The translations under genes were made by a program, and so were the position numbers. A stretch of DNA of 5,195 nucleotides, taken from the NCBI GenBank assembly GCA_021106755.1, contig JAIOTM010000056.1:1-5195 (forward strand), in the 5' to 3' direction. The stretch comes from Candidatus Cloacimonadota bacterium (GTDB lineage: Bacteria; Cloacimonadota; Cloacimonadia; Cloacimonadales; JAIOQZ01). Shown piece by piece: positions 1 to 5,195 of this stretch; position 1 is the stretch's first letter, and each line of letters starts with the position of its first letter. The notes below the pieces were generated by a model, which worked only from the letters and a program-made list of their open reading frames with translations, had not been told where the DNA came from and did not search any database.

Positions 1-608
1 ACAACCTCACCGCCGCGATGATTTTTCTCGACCGACCCTCCAGCAAAATGGTTACTGGAATTATCACCGATGAAAACGGTTTGCCACTGATAGCAGATGT
101 CGTTGTCGCCGAGATAGATACAGTATCAGGTATGACACTGGTCGAACCAGTTCGCTCTGATTCTTTGTTCGGCAGGTACTATCGTTTGCTCCATTTTGGT
201 ACTTACACGATGCAATTCAGTAAACCCGGTTATATTACGCAGATTGTTGACAGCGTGGTTGTCAATGCAAATTCTATCACCACCCTTAACGTAATACTGC
301 CTGTTTCGACAGCCGCGAACGACAGTAATACCCCCTATCTGAAACTGAGTAATTACCCCAACCCCTTTAATCCCGAAACAACTATAGAATTTAATCTGGA
401 TAAATCAACCCGGACAGAACTCTCCGTATATAACATAAAAGGTCAATTAGTAAAAACACTTGTAAACCAATGTCTCAAATCTGGTGTTCACAGGATACAC
501 TGGGATGGAAAAGATGATTTCAACCACCTCAGTGCCAGTGGAATTTATTTCTTTAAACTAAAGTACGGTGGGGAAACTACCATGCAAAAAGCAACATTAT
601 TAAAATAA
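1..608 (+). CDS. 3' end of a secreted protein, probably an M14 zinc carboxypeptidase, with a C-terminal sorting tail (5' partial)
   Basis: The frame is open from the first full codon (position 3) to TAA at 606-608. The ATG at 18 has no ribosome binding site and lies inside the domain, so the gene begins upstream of the window. Two parts are visible. Codons about 15-112 form a carboxypeptidase-regulatory-like beta-sandwich: VTGIITDENGLPL, then AEID, SDSLFGRYYRLL, GTYTMQFSKPGY and a closing beta-strand. The combination of AEID, SD..FGRY.RLL.xGTY and a preceding AAMIFLDR is what I know from the segment following the catalytic domain of bacterial M14 metallocarboxypeptidases. The catalytic zinc ligands would lie upstream and cannot be checked. 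The last 84 residues are a YPNPFNP sorting tail with an FlgD-Ig-like fold, suggesting export and surface attachment or release by a type IX-like system. A hand count gives about 45% GC over the first 300 bases, higher than in the genes downstream. The M14 assignment is an inference from the accessory domain. Other secreted enzymes with this sandwich are possible. Confidence 0.82.
   Translation, partial: NLTAAMIFLDRPSSKMVTGIITDENGLPLIADVVVAEIDTVSGMTLVEPVRSDSLFGRYYRLLHFGTYTMQFSKPGYITQIVDSVVVNANSITTLNVILPVSTAANDSNTPYLKLSNYPNPFNPETTIEFNLDKSTRTELSVYNIKGQLVKTLVNQCLKSGVHRIHWDGKDDFNHLSASGIYFFKLKYGGETTMQKATLLK
354..608 (+). repeat. Sorting-tail coding repeat, copy 1 (84 codons plus stop)
   Basis: This copy runs from the tyrosine of YPNPFNP to the terminal KATLLK and stop. 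It has exactly the same length (84 residues) as the tails of paralogues A and B, although the protein in front of it is unrelated. It keeps T-T-I-E-F, ELSVYNIKGQLVKTLVNQ, G-V-H, WDGKD and ASGIYFFKLKY. The motif G-x-H-x-x-x-W-D-G-x-D-x-x-G/N...SG-x-Y matches the FlgD-Ig-like family, and the pattern as a whole matches Por-secretion-type C-terminal tails. Its N-terminal half differs from the others (NLDKSTR where the paralogues have TLTEP), and it has CLKSG where they have RLQSG. It is therefore a diverged member rather than a fresh copy. Confidence 0.85.
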
Positions 609-700
609 GAGAAAAAGTGAAAAAAATATTTTTTTACTTGACACGAAAGAAGATAAAATCAATATTTTTCATAGAAGAGGCAAATAGCATCGGAGGTAAC
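609..700 (+). promoter_or_regulatory. Conserved leader, copy 1 (upstream of paralogue A)
   Basis: This is the 92-base gap between the carboxypeptidase-like gene and paralogue A. It opens with an AT-only perfect palindrome at 620-635 (seven A, TA, seven T). This is too weak to call a terminator with confidence. TTGACA at 638-643 begins the block shared by all three leaders (TTGACACGAAAGAAGATA, then AAATCAAT). From TTGACA to the start codon it matches leader 2 at about 55 of 63 positions by eye. TTGACA looks like a -35 box, but TAAAAT at 654-659 is only 10 bases further on. A 17-base spacer instead points to AATATT at 661-666, so the exact promoter geometry is unresolved. The first 29 bases differ from leaders 2 and 3, as expected if this copy lies at the edge of the duplicated array. 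Confidence 0.55.
692..696 (+). promoter_or_regulatory. Ribosome binding site GGAGG of paralogue A
   Basis: GGAGG lies four bases before the ATG at 701. It decides the start. An in-frame GTG at 617 would add 28 residues in front of a complete signal peptide and has only weak purine-rich sequence upstream. The same GGAGG position is kept in all three paralogues. Confidence 0.85.
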
Positions 701-2179
701 ATGAAAAAGGCAACACTATTCGCAATAATAGCTATTTTATCCATTCTCTGTTTTGCTCAGGCACCATGGACTACGACCTTTGATTACTATGATTTAGGAC
801 TTGATACATTATTCTCTGATTGGTTGTGTCCTAGTTTGACACCATGGGCAATTCACAATACTCAGGATGGAATAATTGTTGTAGCTAATGGAAAGATTTA
901 TGAACACTATGTTGATGGGGATATTACAGCATATTTTACCTTTGTATTCAAGACAGATTTTGGCGGTAATATACTCTGGACTTCCTGCGATGATGCTATC
1001 GGAGGTACAGATAATCTAAATGTTCCATACATACAAATTACAGGGGGTTTATTACTTGATTCATTTCTACTGGCAGACGGCTCTGTAGCAACACTGCAGA
1101 GAGAAGGTATTTTTATTCGTAATGGAGCAACCGGTGAAATTACTGCTTCAATATCAAATCAGGATAACCATCATAAAACATTAGCATACATCCCTGAAAT
1201 TAATCAATTATGTCATGCTGTGATAGATTATTCGAATATATATCTAAGATATTACGATGGCTCAGATTTACATTTGATTCAAGAGAGAGTAATCTATTCA
1301 CATTTAGTCGATGGGGTATGCGAGACAATAAAATCGATAAACCAAAAGAATGAAAACATCTATATTCTTGGTACTTATGATATAGGTATGGGGTATCACT
1401 CTGTAGCAATTTATATGTTGGATTTATTCGACAATTACACTTTAATAACAGATGATTATATCAACAAATTTACTATTGCAGATGATGGATCAATCTTTGC
1501 AATAAGAAAAGTTCCACCCAATTGGTATCATTATATAATTACAAATTATACACCAACTGGTGAAAGAATAAACTCACTTGGATTTGAGGATGAGTATTTA
1601 GACACAGGGATAGCTCATTTTGAGTTTGATGGTGATAGTTTTTATTTGAATGAGTATTGGACCATAAATCCCTACATCCCAGGTTTCTCTCGAATATCTA
1701 AATATTCGATTTCGGACTTTGGTTTACAATCACACTTTCAGTTTCTGGAAGAAGGGATAATAGCGTATAGCCGTAGAACAAATGGTTTCTACGCTGTTGG
1801 CGAATACTATAATGATTTTCACCTATCTCAACCTATAAAAAACATGACTCTAAGTAGTATAAATGACTCTCAAATGCCAATTGAAAAAGAAAAATTGCCT
1901 TTGCCAACCCAATATCTAACATGCTACCCTAATCCCTTTAACCCCAAAACAACCTTAGAGTTTACATTAACAGAGCCAGCCCAAACAGAACTTTCAGTAT
2001 ATAACATAAAAGGTCAACTTGTCAAATCGTTGATTACACAACGTCTGCAATCAGGTGTTCACAAGGTAAGTTGGGATGGACAAGATAATTCAGGACATCC
2101 CTCTTCCAGTGGTGTCTATTTCTTCAAACTATCGTACGGTAATGAAATAGCAATTAAAAAGGCTACATTATTAAAATAA
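701..2179 (+). CDS. Paralogue A: secreted protein of unknown family with a sorting tail (492 aa)
   Basis: I do not recognise the body of this protein. Residues 1-19 are a signal peptide: MKK, a hydrophobic core, and C-F-A before the cut, leaving Gln20 as the mature N-terminus. No lipobox is present, because the residue before Cys17 is Leu. After PWTTTFDYYDLGLD (22-35) comes a beta-rich body to about 400 with repeated strand-like pieces of 40-50 residues: GIIVVANGKIYE (57-68), K-T-D-F-G-G-N-I-L-W (84-93), ADGSVATLQREGIFIRNG (125-142), YLRYYDGSDL (181-190), AIYMLDLFDN (236-245), ADDGSIFAI (260-268) and SKYSISDFGLQ (333-343). Phrases such as K-x-D-x-x-G-N-x-L-W and DGS occur in propeller-like exported proteins, so a beta-propeller is a plausible but unproven fold. 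No catalytic motif is visible. Residues 409-492 are the YPNPFNP/FlgD-Ig-like sorting tail ending KATLLK. The start at 701 is supported by GGAGG at 692-696 and the signal peptide. The product is probably exported to the cell surface; its role is unknown. Confidence 0.88.
   Translation: MKKATLFAIIAILSILCFAQAPWTTTFDYYDLGLDTLFSDWLCPSLTPWAIHNTQDGIIVVANGKIYEHYVDGDITAYFTFVFKTDFGGNILWTSCDDAIGGTDNLNVPYIQITGGLLLDSFLLADGSVATLQREGIFIRNGATGEITASISNQDNHHKTLAYIPEINQLCHAVIDYSNIYLRYYDGSDLHLIQERVIYSHLVDGVCETIKSINQKNENIYILGTYDIGMGYHSVAIYMLDLFDNYTLITDDYINKFTIADDGSIFAIRKVPPNWYHYIITNYTPTGERINSLGFEDEYLDTGIAHFEFDGDSFYLNEYWTINPYIPGFSRISKYSISDFGLQSHFQFLEEGIIAYSRRTNGFYAVGEYYNDFHLSQPIKNMTLSSINDSQMPIEKEKLPLPTQYLTCYPNPFNPKTTLEFTLTEPAQTELSVYNIKGQLVKSLITQRLQSGVHKVSWDGQDNSGHPSSSGVYFFKLSYGNEIAIKKATLLK
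1925..2179 (+). repeat. Sorting-tail coding repeat, copy 2 (paralogue A)
   Basis: This copy encodes 84 residues from YPNPFNPKTT to KKATLLK. It is the most diverged of the three paralogue tails at DNA level. Where copies 3 and 4 share a 47-base identical run, this one reads GQLVKSLITQ instead of GQLVKTLVNQ and uses different codons. It still keeps RLQSGVHKV, WDG-x-D and SGVYFFKL. Confidence 0.85.
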
Positions 2180-2270
2180 GGTTTAACTTGAAATAATTAT
2201 TTTTTATTTGACACGAAAGAAGATAAAATCAATGTTTTTCACAGAAGAGGCAAACAACATTGGAGGCGAG
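2180..2270 (+). promoter_or_regulatory. Conserved leader, copy 2 (upstream of paralogue B)
   Basis: This 91-base gap between A and B begins GGTTTAACTTGAAA right after the stop, as leader 3 does. An AT palindrome AAATAATTATTT (2191-2202) runs into a T-rich stretch. TTGACA is at 2208-2213, followed by CGAAAGAAGATAAAATC and GAAGAGGCAAACAACA. By eye it differs from leader 3 by one indel and about seven substitutions. An ATG at 2232-2234 is in frame with the gene and would add 13 residues, but it lacks a good ribosome binding site and is ATA in leader 1. Promoter function is inferred from conservation and TTGACA; the -10 position is not settled. Confidence 0.55.
2262..2266 (+). promoter_or_regulatory. 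Ribosome binding site GGAGG of paralogue B
   Basis: GGAGG followed by CGAG and then ATG at 2271. It fixes the start at 2271 rather than at the in-frame TTG at 2208 or ATG at 2232, both of which would put extra residues before the signal peptide. Confidence 0.85.
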
Positions 2271-3752
2271 ATGAAAAAGGTAACACTAATCGCAATAATA
2301 GCAGTTTTATCTATTCTTTGCTTTGCACAAACAACCCCGTGGACAACCAGTTTTGATTACTACGATCTGGGATTAGATACATTGTTCTCAATTTATCTGT
2401 CTCCGACCTTGACACCACAGGCAATTTACAACACACAAGATGGAATAATAATTGTGGCTAATGGTCTTATTTATGAACAGGATGACACTTATTATGTAAG
2501 TAAAAACTTTGGTTTTGTGTACAAAACAGATTTTGATGGCAATCTTCTTTGGACTTCCTGCGATGAAACAACAGGGGGAACAGCCAACCAAAATGTGCCA
2601 CACGTGCAAATTGCAGGAGGAGGATTACTCACTTCATCTATTCTGGCAGACGGCTCCGTAGTAACCCTACAGAGAGAAGGAATATATATCCGTAACGGCT
2701 CTACTGGTGAAATTACTGCCTCAGTATCAAATCAGGACAACCATCATATAACTTTAACATACATTCCTGAAACTAATCAATTGTGTCATGCTGTGATAGA
2801 AAACTCGAATTTATATCTACGATATTATGATGCATCAGATTTGCAATTCATTAACGAGCGGGTAATATACTGGCATTTAGTCGATGGAGTATGCGAAACG
2901 ATATTTTTGCTTTTGCAACATAACGGTGATATTTATATATATGGAGCATACTACATTTCAGGTGAAAGAACAGGTGCTATCTATGTGTTGGACCCCAATG
3001 ATAATTATGTCCTCCTTCTTGAACTTGATGATGGATATTTTTGTTATTTGACTATTGTAGATGATGATTCAATCTTAGCCAATATGATAATTCCACCAAG
3101 TATTACTGAATACACGATTATTCATTTTTCACCTGAGGGAGAATTATTAAATTCGTTAATTGTCGGAGAGGAAAACTATTATCAAGGTAGTTGTGGATAC
3201 TTTCATTTCGAGATTGAAGGCAATAGTTTTTATTCAAATGAGCAATTGGGATCTGGATTTTTCCAAATCTCTAAACGTTCGATTGCGGATCTTAGTTTGC
3301 AGTCGCATTATCAATTATTAGATGAAGGACCAATCGCATTTTGTCGTAGAGGAAATGGATTTTATGCTGTAAGTAAGTTCCATTACGACTTTCATGAGGA
3401 TATTGTTGAAAGAGATATGGTTCTATACAGCATCGATGACTCGCAAATGCCGATAGATGAAAACGAATTACCATACATAGAGCAAGCTCTTATCTGTTAC
3501 CCCAACCCATTTAACCCCACAACAACAATTGAGTTTACGCTTACAGAGCCTACAATGACCGAGCTATCTGTATTTAACATAAAGGGGCAATTAGTAAAAA
3601 CACTTGTAAATCAACGTCTGCAATCAGGTGTTCACAAGGTAAACTGGGATGGAAAAGATAACTCCAACAACCCCACTGCCAGTGGCATCTATTTCTTTAA
3701 CCTGAAGTACAATAATAAAACAGTTGTTCAAAAAGCAACACTTTTAAAATAA
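2271..3752 (+). CDS. Paralogue B: secreted protein of unknown family with a sorting tail (493 aa)
   Basis: This is a full-length tandem paralogue of A, one residue longer after the signal peptide (AQTTPW against AQAPW). The signal peptide is residues 1-19, with C-F-A before Gln20. The family opening reads PWTTSFDYYDLGLDTLFS. The block beginning ADGSVVTLQREGIYIRNG (126 onwards) and ending HLVDGVCETI (to about 211) matches A at about 71 of 86 positions by eye. After that, identity falls sharply. Residues about 212-400 keep only the skeleton: AIYVLDPNDNY, D-D-D-S-I-L-A, F-S-P-E-G-E-L-L-N-S-L, F-E-I-E-G-N-S-F-Y, L-Q-S-H-Y-Q, and R-R-G-N-G-F-Y-A-V-S. Residues 410-493 are the sorting tail. No enzyme motif is seen. 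A propeller-like surface protein is the best guess at structure; the function is unknown. The gene is 91 bases behind A with its own leader, so independent transcription is as likely as an operon. Confidence 0.88.
   Translation: MKKVTLIAIIAVLSILCFAQTTPWTTSFDYYDLGLDTLFSIYLSPTLTPQAIYNTQDGIIIVANGLIYEQDDTYYVSKNFGFVYKTDFDGNLLWTSCDETTGGTANQNVPHVQIAGGGLLTSSILADGSVVTLQREGIYIRNGSTGEITASVSNQDNHHITLTYIPETNQLCHAVIENSNLYLRYYDASDLQFINERVIYWHLVDGVCETIFLLLQHNGDIYIYGAYYISGERTGAIYVLDPNDNYVLLLELDDGYFCYLTIVDDDSILANMIIPPSITEYTIIHFSPEGELLNSLIVGEENYYQGSCGYFHFEIEGNSFYSNEQLGSGFFQISKRSIADLSLQSHYQLLDEGPIAFCRRGNGFYAVSKFHYDFHEDIVERDMVLYSIDDSQMPIDENELPYIEQALICYPNPFNPTTTIEFTLTEPTMTELSVFNIKGQLVKTLVNQRLQSGVHKVNWDGKDNSNNPTASGIYFFNLKYNNKTVVQKATLLK
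3498..3752 (+). repeat. Sorting-tail coding repeat, copy 3 (paralogue B)
   Basis: This copy encodes 84 residues from YPNPFNPTTTIEF to QKATLLK. Bases 3579-3625 (47 bases) are identical to 5132-5178 in paralogue C. Part of this run, encoding GQLVKTLVN, also nearly matches the unrelated gene at the left edge. That is closer than to its immediate neighbour A. Confidence 0.85.
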
Positions 3753-3844
3753 GGTTTAACTTGAAAATAATTATTTTTTGTTTGACACGAAAGAAGATAT
3801 AATCAATGCTTTTTATAGAAGAGGCAAACAACACCGGAGGCGAG
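3753..3844 (+). promoter_or_regulatory. Conserved leader, copy 3 (upstream of paralogue C)
   Basis: This 92-base gap between B and C begins GGTTTAACTTGAAAA, with the AT palindrome AAAATAATTATTTT at 3764-3777. TTGACA is at 3782-3787 and a perfect TATAAT at 3798-3803, only 10 bases apart. That spacing is far from the 17 of a normal housekeeping promoter. The A-to-T change that creates TATAAT also creates an in-frame TAA (3800-3802) in the frame that is open through leaders 1 and 2. The conservation here is therefore not due to an N-terminal protein extension reaching back to TTG. An in-frame ATG at 3806-3808 is still possible but has no strong ribosome binding site. Confidence 0.58.
3836..3840 (+). 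promoter_or_regulatory. Ribosome binding site GGAGG of paralogue C
   Basis: GGAGG, then CGAG, then ATG at 3845. Sequence and spacing are identical to paralogue B. The signal peptide begins directly at this ATG. Confidence 0.85.
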
Positions 3845-5195
3845 ATGAAAAAGGTAACATTAACACTATTGGCTGTAATTATTTCCATTTTTTGCTATGC
3901 CCAAACACCGTGGACTACGACCTTTGATTACTACGATTTAGGTCTTGATTCCCTTTTCGCTGAAAGTCTCTCGCCAATTTTGCAACCACAGAACATTTTT
4001 ACAACTTCTGATGGCATTATTATTGTCACTTCCGGTAGAGTTTTGCATGGGGAGTATGGGGACCATTATTACTGGTTCACCTATGTATTTAAAACAGATT
4101 TTGATGGCACTATATTATGGATATCCTGTGACGAAGTAACTGGAGGTCTTACTCCAGATCCATACGATACTCAAATTACGGGAGGACAGCTATACAATTC
4201 CGTCATTCTTTCAAATGGCTCTGTTGTGACAAACCAGAGAGATGGACTTTTCTTACGAGATGGAGCGACAGGTGAGATTACAGCCTCAATAAGCGATTCA
4301 ATTGAGACTTATTGGCCACTGCTTGCTATCCCTGAAACTAACGAGCTATGCATTCAGCAGGGACGTACAAATCCTCTGGCTTTTCGATTCTATAATGAGA
4401 ATGATCTATCTTTTAATTATGAGAGAATCGTTGAAACAGGTCTGGAGAATGAGCAAATTCAGACTTTTTATTTAATTGCACAAAAAGCAGGGAACCTCTA
4501 TTTCACAGTTTCTACTTTTCAGCAAGAATATTTAAGATACTTGTACGATACGTATATATTGGATACCAATGATAATATTAGTCAAGTATTGGATACACTG
4601 GCTGTCTCTATCACACTTCAGGAAGATGGCTCATTCTATGGATTGGCTTCAGAGGATTTACCCAGTACAAGGGACAGGTTATATTCAGTTATTCACTGTT
4701 CACCAAGCGGGGACTTGCTACATTCGGTTCCAATCAATGATGATTATATAAGACCTTACAAAATCTTTGTTTCAAATGACAGGATTTTCTATCTTAAGCA
4801 AGGGCACGGTGAAGATAGAATAATTTTTTCATATAATTCAGATTTAAGTCAGAGTTCGTTTTACCAATTTGAAGAGATAGAGCAGATTGCATTTTGTACA
4901 AATAATACAGGTTTCTATGCTGCAAACACGTTTAATTTAAACGATGAATGTGGTCAGGATATAACTGATATGAAACTATATAACATCGATCTTGCTCAAA
5001 TGCCAATCGAGAAGGATGAAATTCCACTTCCACTGCAAATGCTAACCTGCTATCCCAATCCATTTAATCCTGAAACAACAATTGAATTTATGCTTACAGA
5101 GCCATATCAAACACAGCTTTCCGTATTTAATATAAAGGGGCAATTAGTAAAAACACTTGTAAATCAACGTCTGCAATCTGGTGTCCACAAGATTA
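3845..5195 (+). CDS. Paralogue C: secreted protein of unknown family with a sorting tail (3' partial, 450 codons seen)
   Basis: A continuous reading frame from ATG 3845 runs off the right edge with no stop. I translated it throughout and found no frameshift. The signal peptide (MKKVTLTLLAVIISIFCYA, then Gln20) has the same cut position as A and B. The family opening PWTTTFDYYDLGLD follows at 22-35. Shared pieces are YVFKTDFDGTILW (80-92), SNGSVV (123-128), GATGEITAS (140-148), IPETNELC, YILDTNDN, EDGSFYGLAS, NTGFYAANTF and LAQMPIEKDEIPLPLQ. The body is clearly more distant from A and B than they are from each other. The block around NQDNHH in A and B is replaced by DSIETYWP. The sorting tail starts at Tyr403 (YPNPFNPETTIEF) and is cut at about its 48th residue. 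About 36 further residues and a stop are expected beyond the window. The function is unknown; surface export is inferred from the signal peptide and tail. Confidence 0.87.
   Translation, partial: MKKVTLTLLAVIISIFCYAQTPWTTTFDYYDLGLDSLFAESLSPILQPQNIFTTSDGIIIVTSGRVLHGEYGDHYYWFTYVFKTDFDGTILWISCDEVTGGLTPDPYDTQITGGQLYNSVILSNGSVVTNQRDGLFLRDGATGEITASISDSIETYWPLLAIPETNELCIQQGRTNPLAFRFYNENDLSFNYERIVETGLENEQIQTFYLIAQKAGNLYFTVSTFQQEYLRYLYDTYILDTNDNISQVLDTLAVSITLQEDGSFYGLASEDLPSTRDRLYSVIHCSPSGDLLHSVPINDDYIRPYKIFVSNDRIFYLKQGHGEDRIIFSYNSDLSQSSFYQFEEIEQIAFCTNNTGFYAANTFNLNDECGQDITDMKLYNIDLAQMPIEKDEIPLPLQMLTCYPNPFNPETTIEFMLTEPYQTQLSVFNIKGQLVKTLVNQRLQSGVHKI
5051..5195 (+). repeat. Sorting-tail coding repeat, copy 4 (paralogue C, cut by the window end)
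   Basis: The visible part runs from YPNPFNPETTIEF to RLQSGVHKI. Bases 5132-5178 are identical to 3579-3625 in paralogue B, although the gene bodies in front are strongly diverged. The expected remaining part (W-D-G, SG-x-YFF, KATLLK) lies outside the window. Confidence 0.83.

Larger units (their letters stand above)
609..5195 (+). repeat. Tandem array of three leader-plus-gene units of about 1.57 kb
   Basis: Unit 1 is 609-2179 (1571 bases), unit 2 is 2180-3752 (1573 bases), and unit 3 is 3753 to the window end. Each contains the AT palindrome, TTGACA block, GGAGG, signal-peptide gene and sorting tail in the same order and direction. Leaders 2 and 3 share their first 14 bases immediately after the stop codons, while leader 1 does not. 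This suggests that duplication carried a gene together with the sequence following it. The divergence of the bodies shows the duplications are not recent. Confidence 0.82.

Noticed and set aside
617..700. N-terminal extension of paralogue A from a GTG at 617
   Set aside because: It would place 28 residues, rich in Lys, Ile and Phe, in front of a complete signal peptide. The ATG at 701 has GGAGG at the right distance, and the equivalent frame in leader 3 is stopped by TAA.
704..720. Similarity between the DNA encoding KKATL at the N-terminus and KKATLL at the C-terminus of paralogue A (2156-2173), as a possible recombination site
   Set aside because: Both ends encode common short residue strings. 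The match is only about 17 bases with mismatches, and it is weaker in paralogue B.
713..751. Lipoprotein signal in paralogue A (Leu-Ser-Ile-Leu-Cys)
   Set aside because: The residue before Cys17 is Leu, not Gly, Ala or Ser. The paralogues agree on an ordinary cut after Ala19.
1200..1409. Antisense reading frame of 69 codons inside paralogue A
   Set aside because: It lies opposite a conserved coding block, has no ribosome binding site or recognisable protein features, and is explained by AT-rich codon content on the other strand.
2388..2609. Antisense reading frame of 73 codons inside paralogue B
   Set aside because: It is a shadow of the real gene with no domain or start signal.
609..3844. 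Direct repeats in the leaders as a CRISPR array or transposon ends
   Set aside because: The spacing is gene-sized, there are no spacers, terminal inverted repeats or transposase, and each repeat sits directly before a start codon.
3292..3888. Two antisense frames (3292-3474 and 3697-3888), the second crossing leader 3
   Set aside because: They overlap conserved sense coding sequence and the conserved leader, and their translations look like no protein I know.
3945..4751. Short + strand frames at 3945-4139 and 4569-4751
   Set aside because: They lie in other frames inside paralogue C, whose continuous frame from 3845 to the window end carries all the family motifs.

Overview
The window (about 5.2 kb, AT-rich) comes from a bacterium of the FCB superphylum. 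The best guess is Cloacimonadota (the 'Candidatus Cloacimonas' group), from an anaerobic digester or sediment setting. The grounds are the style of the C-terminal domain: YPNPFNP, then T-T-x-E-F, L-S-V-[YF]-N-I-K-G-Q-L-V-K, G-V-H, W-D-G, A-S-G-I-Y-F-F, and a terminal KATLLK. This is the sorting-tail/FlgD-Ig-like domain found on exported proteins of that superphylum. The signal peptides also leave a mature N-terminal glutamine, as is common in Bacteroidota-type secretomes. The phylum assignment is inference; Ignavibacteriota, Fibrobacterota or Marinimicrobia-type genomes remain possible.

Layout, all on the + strand. (1) Positions 1-608 hold the 3' end of a secreted protein. A carboxypeptidase-regulatory-like domain typical of bacterial M14 zinc carboxypeptidases is followed by the sorting tail. 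(2) Positions 701-2179, 2271-3752 and 3845 to the window end hold three tandem paralogues, here called A, B and C. They encode secreted proteins of about 490 residues from a family I do not recognise. Each has a 19-residue signal peptide, a beta-rich body that may be a propeller, and an 84-residue sorting tail that is cut off in C. C runs off the right edge without a stop codon and is easy to miss for that reason. (3) Each paralogue is preceded by a 91-92 nt leader. The leaders share an AT palindrome, a block starting TTGACACGAAAGAAGATA, and a GGAGG ribosome binding site four bases before the ATG.

The repeating unit is therefore leader plus gene, about 1.57 kb, and the array probably continues to the right. 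The shared leader suggests that each gene is expressed from its own copy of the same control region, with all products sent to the cell surface by one export route. The paralogues diverge unevenly. The signal peptide, one central block and the tail are well conserved, while the second half of the body varies strongly. No RNA genes, CRISPR arrays, insertion sequences or tRNAs were seen. No non-coding stretch is longer than about 92 bases.
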